Assembly (NCBI GenBank): GCA_964574605.1
Contig: CAZNOK010000193.1
Location: 1-10,180 of the forward strand
DNA: 10,180 nt
Reading direction: 5' to 3'
Source: CAIKAP01 sp964574605
GTDB lineage: Bacteria; Verrucomicrobiota; Verrucomicrobiia; Palsa-1439
Shown in pieces: positions 8,301 to 10,180 of the stretch. The first letter of the stretch is position 1. Every line of letters begins with the position of its first letter. Made by a program: the position numbers and the translations under genes. A model generated the notes under the pieces. It saw nothing but the letters and a program-made list of their open reading frames with translations, did not search any database and had not been told where the DNA came from.

Positions 8301-8632
8301 ATGCCGGGCTTTTCTGCGATCAAAAGATTCACCAAGTTGTCCGTGTATGGCAACACTCCACCACTCCAATTCTCCACGCTGACCGGCCCATACAAACCGA
8401 GCGATTGAATGTGTTGGCGCGCTGTCGTCACGTCCTTGTCAATGCCGTGAACGATGAAGCTGTCGTTGACGCGCAGCGTGGCGGTGAGTTTGCCGTCGCC
8501 GCAGCCGACGTGAACAATGAGGCCGCCTTTGACGCCGGATGTTTCGAGGATTGCGTTGGTCTGCTCCGCGCTGCGCGCGTGCGGCATCGAAGCCAGCAGA
8601 AGAACAAGGGCGATTGACAAGTTGGCGTTCAT
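5372..8632 (-). CDS. Secreted methyltransferase-like/double PQQ-propeller protein (gene b), complete
   Basis: This 1086-residue protein is the intact reference member of the array. The start is the ATG at 8632; an in-frame TGA six codons upstream (8650-8648) excludes a longer form. Residues 1-22 are a signal peptide ending ARSA. The methyltransferase-like domain spans about 27-132: VGCGDG at 42-47, IDKD at 64-67, LPYTDN at 94-99 and RVLAPGG at 119-125. DEWTHALH lies at 143-150. Propeller 1 runs from about 165 to 590. GHHRCYRNKAT lies at 520-530 and CAC at 579-581. The joint holds two repeat-derived segments (598-609 and 619-631) on either side of LQRGPAYG. Propeller 2 starts at DWPTYRHD (632), with GFLDDSWWHRTYW at 865-877 and a Lys/Pro-rich insert at 968-986. 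The usual blade motif (ALDxxxGxxxW) recurs. The family is common in PVC bacteria and usually annotated only as PQQ-binding-like propeller protein. It is probably the first gene of the b-c-d operon. Confidence 0.94.
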   Translation of the reverse strand: MNANLSIALVLLLASMPHARSAEQTNAILETSGVKGGLIVHVGCGDGKLTATLRVNDSFIVHGIDKDVTTARQHIQSLGLYGPVSVENWSGGVLPYTDNLVNLLIAEKPGMVSRDEVMRVLAPGGVALIAGKKMVKPWTKEVDEWTHALHGPDNNPVARDAIVGPPQHLQWVCGPLWARSHDHLGTVSVVVSSGGRLFCIVDEGPIAAVALPARWFLVARDAFNGVELWRRPVEPWEHQLRGFRSGPVALSRRLVAIGNHVFVTLGYGKPLTKLDAATGQTLKTYAGTGDTLEILHDDRVLVLLLGEPLSHAVESATVARGFFVTEGKKRLMAVQADTGAVLWKKSGADVADVMPTTLAASGGRVFFQNPTSLICLDKKSGREHWRAARPVSVSRWAWSAPTLVVQDDVVLSADRGPTAELSQAPREPGKVVWGVSSSAELPPEGEVIAFSAQTGERLWSAPGRESYTSPLDIFINDGLAWWGSLMNIREPGIAEGRDLRTGKVMRTLPPDQTFYTAGMGHHRCYRNKATTRYFLLGRAGVEFVDQATGKVSPNHWVRGVCQYGVLPCNGLLYAPPHSCACFIEAKLNGFNALAPERKQKAESRKQKTERLQRGPAYGKIRNPKSKIQNPEDWPTYRHDAARSGRASTSVPVALKPAWQTELGGKLTSLVAAEGKVFVADIETHTVHALDGASGRRVWSFTAGGRVNSPPTIYRGLVLFGCVDGHVYCLRASDGALAWRFRAGPEDRRIMAHNQLESVWPVPGSVLVHNGAVYFAAGRSSFLDGGMYLFALEPFKGEILTQRNINSRDPQTGEEPQDTIQGVTMPGALPDVMSSDGSYVYLRHMRFDSDGAERPSDVTHLFSPAGFLDDSWWHRTYWIVGTRMGTGWSNWPQVGRRAPAGRLLVLDDATVYGFGRLNQYSRQGGHVGLDGDDLPWPLPTADWPSALTEYRLFACAKEPNVKVIPNLEPKPETPAKKAKKGPRPYEKTEVESTWSQPSSLWVRAMFLAGKTLFTAGPPNVFVGKKGDLAALEGRKGGSLCVHATADGKKLAEYKLDSPPVFDGMIAANNRLYISTLVGHVLCLAERK
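5375..5380 (-). promoter_or_regulatory. Ribosome binding site of gene c, inside the end of gene b
   Basis: AGGAAG on the minus strand ends 9 bases before the ATG at 5365. It overlaps the last two codons of gene b, so the six-base gap between the genes contains no separate control region. This fixes the start of gene c and argues for one transcript. Confidence 0.7.
6744..6778. repeat. Heptanucleotide tandem repeat in gene b, second joint segment (unit GGATTTY)
   Basis: Exactly five copies: GGATTTT twice, GGATTTC twice, then GGATTTT. On the coding strand the run encodes KIRNPKSKIQNP between RGPAYG and EDWPT, the position occupied by unrelated heptamers in genes c and d. Confidence 0.9.
6813..6843. 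repeat. Heptanucleotide tandem repeat in gene b, first joint segment (unit TTCTGCT)
   Basis: About 4.4 perfect copies. On the coding strand they encode KQKAESRKQK, just before LQRGPAYG. The unit is the same as part of the repeat in gene c, although it sits on the other side of the RGPAY motif. Confidence 0.9.
8337..8536. repeat. Near-identical tract shared with 5094-5293 (gene b copy)
   Basis: Partner of the tract in gene c at a constant offset of 3243 bases. It covers codons of gene b from the start of the methyltransferase-like domain through the LPYTDN region. Confidence 0.75.
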
Positions 8633-8639
8633 TGGCGTA

Positions 8640-8668
8640 GTTATAATTCAACACCGCCAGCAAGGCAA
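8640..8668 (-). promoter_or_regulatory. Putative promoter of the b-c-d operon
   Basis: On the minus strand, TTGCCT (8668-8663) and TATAAC (8645-8640) are separated by 17 bases, a good sigma70-type match (4/6 and 5/6). The expected transcription start falls at about 8633, next to the ATG at 8632, and no Shine-Dalgarno sequence lies in the 20 bases before that ATG. The messenger may therefore be leaderless or nearly so. This is inferred from sequence only. Confidence 0.5.
8642..8647 (+). promoter_or_regulatory. Putative -10 box for the pseudopilin gene
   Basis: A perfect TATAAT on the plus strand lies 42 bases before the pseudopilin ATG and overlaps the -10 box of the divergent operon through the palindrome TTATAA (8641-8646). 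A perfect TTGACA at 8614-8619, inside gene b, is 22 bases upstream, which is too far for standard spacing. TTGGCG at 8622-8627 is too close at 14 bases. Activator-dependent or alternative sigma use is possible. The intergenic region 8633-8689 holds nothing else recognisable. Confidence 0.4.
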
Positions 8669-8689
8669 GGTTGCAAAAACAAGAACCAG

Positions 8690-9253
8690 ATGAAAACATC
8701 TTCCCGAAAAGGTTTCTCCTTGATTGAGCTGATGGCGGTGGTTCTCATCATCGCGCTGCTGGCGGGACTGGTGCTTGGGGGGATTGGCTACATGCAAAAG
8801 AAGGCGATGGACGCGAAATGCCAGGGGCAGTTTTCCATGCTCGGACTGGCCATTGAGGCGTACAAGAATGACCACGGGTATTATCCCCAAAATTACAGCG
8901 GAAAATCCGAACCCCCGGAAGGCAGCAGTGTTGAGGAAATCATCGCGTGGAAGAACGACAGCCTGAAGAAGGACGGCGCCGCAACGTTGGCCAGAGCGCT
9001 GGTGCAGAGGAAGAACGATTTCGACAAGCTGTACATCACGGTGTCCTTGGGCAGCCAAAATAAATTCATGGTCAATGAAGAAGGGCGCATCGTGCAGAGC
9101 GGCAAGGCGGGAAGCATGCCCGGAGCCGAGCGCGTTCGTAATCCCGCAGGCAATTATTACAGCTACCGTTTTCCCGGCACAAACAACAAGGGAGGCTACG
9201 ATTTGTCGGTCCGCAGCGAGCTGGGGAAAACGTATTACAACTGGAAGCAATGA
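8690..9253 (+). CDS. Type II secretion/type IV pilus-like pseudopilin (GspG-like)
   Basis: A 187-residue protein. The leader MKTSSRKG is followed by FSLIELMAVVLIIALLAGLV, a class III prepilin signal: cleavage after Gly8, Phe at +1 and Glu at +5, then one membrane helix to about residue 30. A prepilin peptidase should cut and methylate it, and the mature protein should sit in the inner membrane or a pseudopilus. The helix continues through AIEAYKNDHGYYPQN, as in GspG. The end, NPAGNYYSYRFPG then YDLSV, resembles the GspG DPWGxxYxYxxPG and YDLxSxGxDG region but lacks the canonical calcium-site aspartates. A hydrophilic stretch at about 70-140 makes it longer than typical GspG. No good Shine-Dalgarno sequence precedes the ATG. 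No other secretion or pilus gene is in the window. PVC genomes carry many such orphan pseudopilins. It is the only plus-strand gene among the propeller genes. Confidence 0.9.
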   Translation: MKTSSRKGFSLIELMAVVLIIALLAGLVLGGIGYMQKKAMDAKCQGQFSMLGLAIEAYKNDHGYYPQNYSGKSEPPEGSSVEEIIAWKNDSLKKDGAATLARALVQRKNDFDKLYITVSLGSQNKFMVNEEGRIVQSGKAGSMPGAERVRNPAGNYYSYRFPGTNNKGGYDLSVRSELGKTYYNWKQ

Positions 9254-9276
9254 GCTGACAAATCCAATGCAGCCAA

Positions 9277-10180
9277 TCATTCCCCGTCAATTTCGATGGC
9301 GCTGAAGTCGCTGATCACCGACGAGACGCAGTAACCAATCCAAAGGATCGAGTCGAGGCGCGCAACAAACGGCGCTTCCACGGTCTGGCCCCGCGCGGAG
9401 AGCGTCACTGTTTGCGCGGTGAGGTCGGCGACGACTGTCACGTCTGTGACTTCGTTGGCTTTGAGATCGGCTTTCTGGGAGGCGCGGCCGGTCTTGGCCG
9501 GGCCGGGGCCTTGCGTGATTTCCAGCGACTTGCCGCTCAGACGGCAGCCGCACTTGATCAATCTGGCTTCGTCAGGCGAGTTGCCAAAAACAAGGAACCC
9601 GTTGCCCGGTGTGTCGGGCGAAGACGCGCCCGGCGTAGTGCGAATTTTCAGGCGGAACGTGACGCGCCCAGTCAACGGCTTGTCGAGCTTCTTCAGCGCG
9701 AAGCCCGTCGCGCCGCGCGGAGGTTGCAGGCGATAGCCAATGTCCGACTTGGTGATGCGCAGGTTCTCGATCTTTTGGAACTCGGTGTCGGGGATTGTCT
9801 CTGAGGACTCGGACGCAGCGCCCAATTTGACTTCCGGCGCGGGCGGCAACGTGTTGCCTTTGCCGCCAAGACAGAGAACTTTGCCGTCCAGCGTGGCGAC
9901 GAACAATTTGCCGTTCGCGGCAATCATGCCGTCAAGAACCGGCGGCGAATCAAGGCGGTAAGCGGCGAGTTGTTTGCCTTCTTTCTTCGAGACCGCCACC
10001 AACAATGCGCCTTTCTTCCCCTCAAACGCCGCCACGTGCTCCGCCATTTTCGCCTGCACGGCGGCATCGCCGTAGTTGGTGAACACTTCCTGTTCGTCCA
10101 CCATCACGGGCGGTCCCGCCGCAAACAACGTCTCGCCGGCCAGCACCAATCCCCGCGCGAGGAACGGCGCGTTGTGTGAC
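9277..10180 (-). CDS. C-terminal part of a PQQ-propeller protein with added jelly-roll-like domain (gene a, 5' end outside window)
   Basis: The frame is open from the right edge (first full codon at 10179) for 300 residues to TGA at 9279-9277. A TTG at 10149 could be taken as a start but is internal: the codons before it continue the family match (NAPFLARGLVLAGETLFAAGPP aligns with the last blades of genes b and c). The first 110 residues are the end of propeller 2, with EGKKGALL, LDSPPVLDGMIAANGKLFV and GKVLCL as in gene b. Genes b and c stop just after this point, whereas this protein continues for about 190 residues. The extension looks like a concanavalin/LamG-type beta-sandwich: TFRLKIRTTPG, NGFLVFGNS, a stretch of alternating hydrophobics, and a final WIGYCVSSVISDFSAIEIDG resembling the last strand of such domains. 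A carbohydrate or surface-binding role is an inference. The presence of a methyltransferase-like N-terminus cannot be judged here. Confidence 0.87.
   Translation of the reverse strand, partial: SHNAPFLARGLVLAGETLFAAGPPVMVDEQEVFTNYGDAAVQAKMAEHVAAFEGKKGALLVAVSKKEGKQLAAYRLDSPPVLDGMIAANGKLFVATLDGKVLCLGGKGNTLPPAPEVKLGAASESSETIPDTEFQKIENLRITKSDIGYRLQPPRGATGFALKKLDKPLTGRVTFRLKIRTTPGASSPDTPGNGFLVFGNSPDEARLIKCGCRLSGKSLEITQGPGPAKTGRASQKADLKANEVTDVTVVADLTAQTVTLSARGQTVEAPFVARLDSILWIGYCVSSVISDFSAIEIDGE

Noticed and set aside
2156..8632. Classical PQQ-dependent alcohol dehydrogenase
   Set aside because: No vicinal cysteine pair, no CxxCH haem site, and two propellers after a methyltransferase-like domain rather than one eight-bladed catalytic propeller. 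Only the blade motif is shared.
8614..8647. TTGACA (8614-8619) with TATAAT (8642-8647) as a standard promoter for the pseudopilin
   Set aside because: The 22-base spacing is too long for ordinary sigma70 recognition. Only the -10 box is kept as a tentative call.
9254..9276. Bidirectional terminator between the pseudopilin and gene a
   Set aside because: The 23 bases show no inverted repeat followed by a T run on either strand.
10147..10149. TTG at 10149 as the start of gene a
   Set aside because: Codons upstream to the window edge stay open and continue the match to the last blades of genes b and c, so the true start lies outside the window.

Overview
The window looks like part of a moderately GC-rich genome from the PVC superphylum, most likely Verrucomicrobiota, although Planctomycetota or Lentisphaerota are not excluded. 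The inference rests on two things: a run of very large secreted proteins that join a methyltransferase-like domain to PQQ-type beta-propellers, and a lone pseudopilin with a prepilin N-terminus. No rRNA, tRNA or taxonomic marker is present. A block of exactly 100 N shows that this is a scaffolded, probably metagenomic, assembly.

Layout. Minus strand, in order of transcription: (a) the 3' part of a large propeller gene entering from the right edge (9277-10180), which ends in an extra jelly-roll-like domain; (b) a complete 1086-residue gene (5372-8632); (c) a complete 1069-residue gene interrupted by the N gap (2156-5365); (d) the first 718 codons of a third gene, running off the left edge (1-2156). 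Genes b, c and d form a tight operon: 6 bases separate b from c, and c and d share one base in TAATG. Plus strand: one type II secretion/type IV pilus-like pseudopilin (8690-9253) sits inside the array. It diverges from gene b across a 57-base promoter region and converges on gene a with 23 bases between them. The window is almost fully coding.

Genes b, c and d are paralogues with one architecture: a signal peptide, a small SAM-methyltransferase-like domain, a DEWTHxLH motif, a first PQQ-type propeller ending in conserved HHRCYRNKAT and CxC motifs, a hydrophilic linker, then a second propeller opening with DWPTxR. Gene a ends like the same family. Predicted export places them in the periplasm, outer membrane or cell surface. 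Their substrate and function are unknown, and no known system can be named.

The most unusual structure is in the linker. In all three paralogues the joint between the propellers is built from 7-base tandem repeats, with different units in different genes. The linker length is nevertheless nearly constant, at 13, 13 and 14 residues. Other points of note are a methyltransferase domain in gene d that has lost its SAM-binding loop, a roughly 200-base near-identical tract shared by genes b and c, and a divergent promoter in which both -10 boxes share the palindrome TTATAA.
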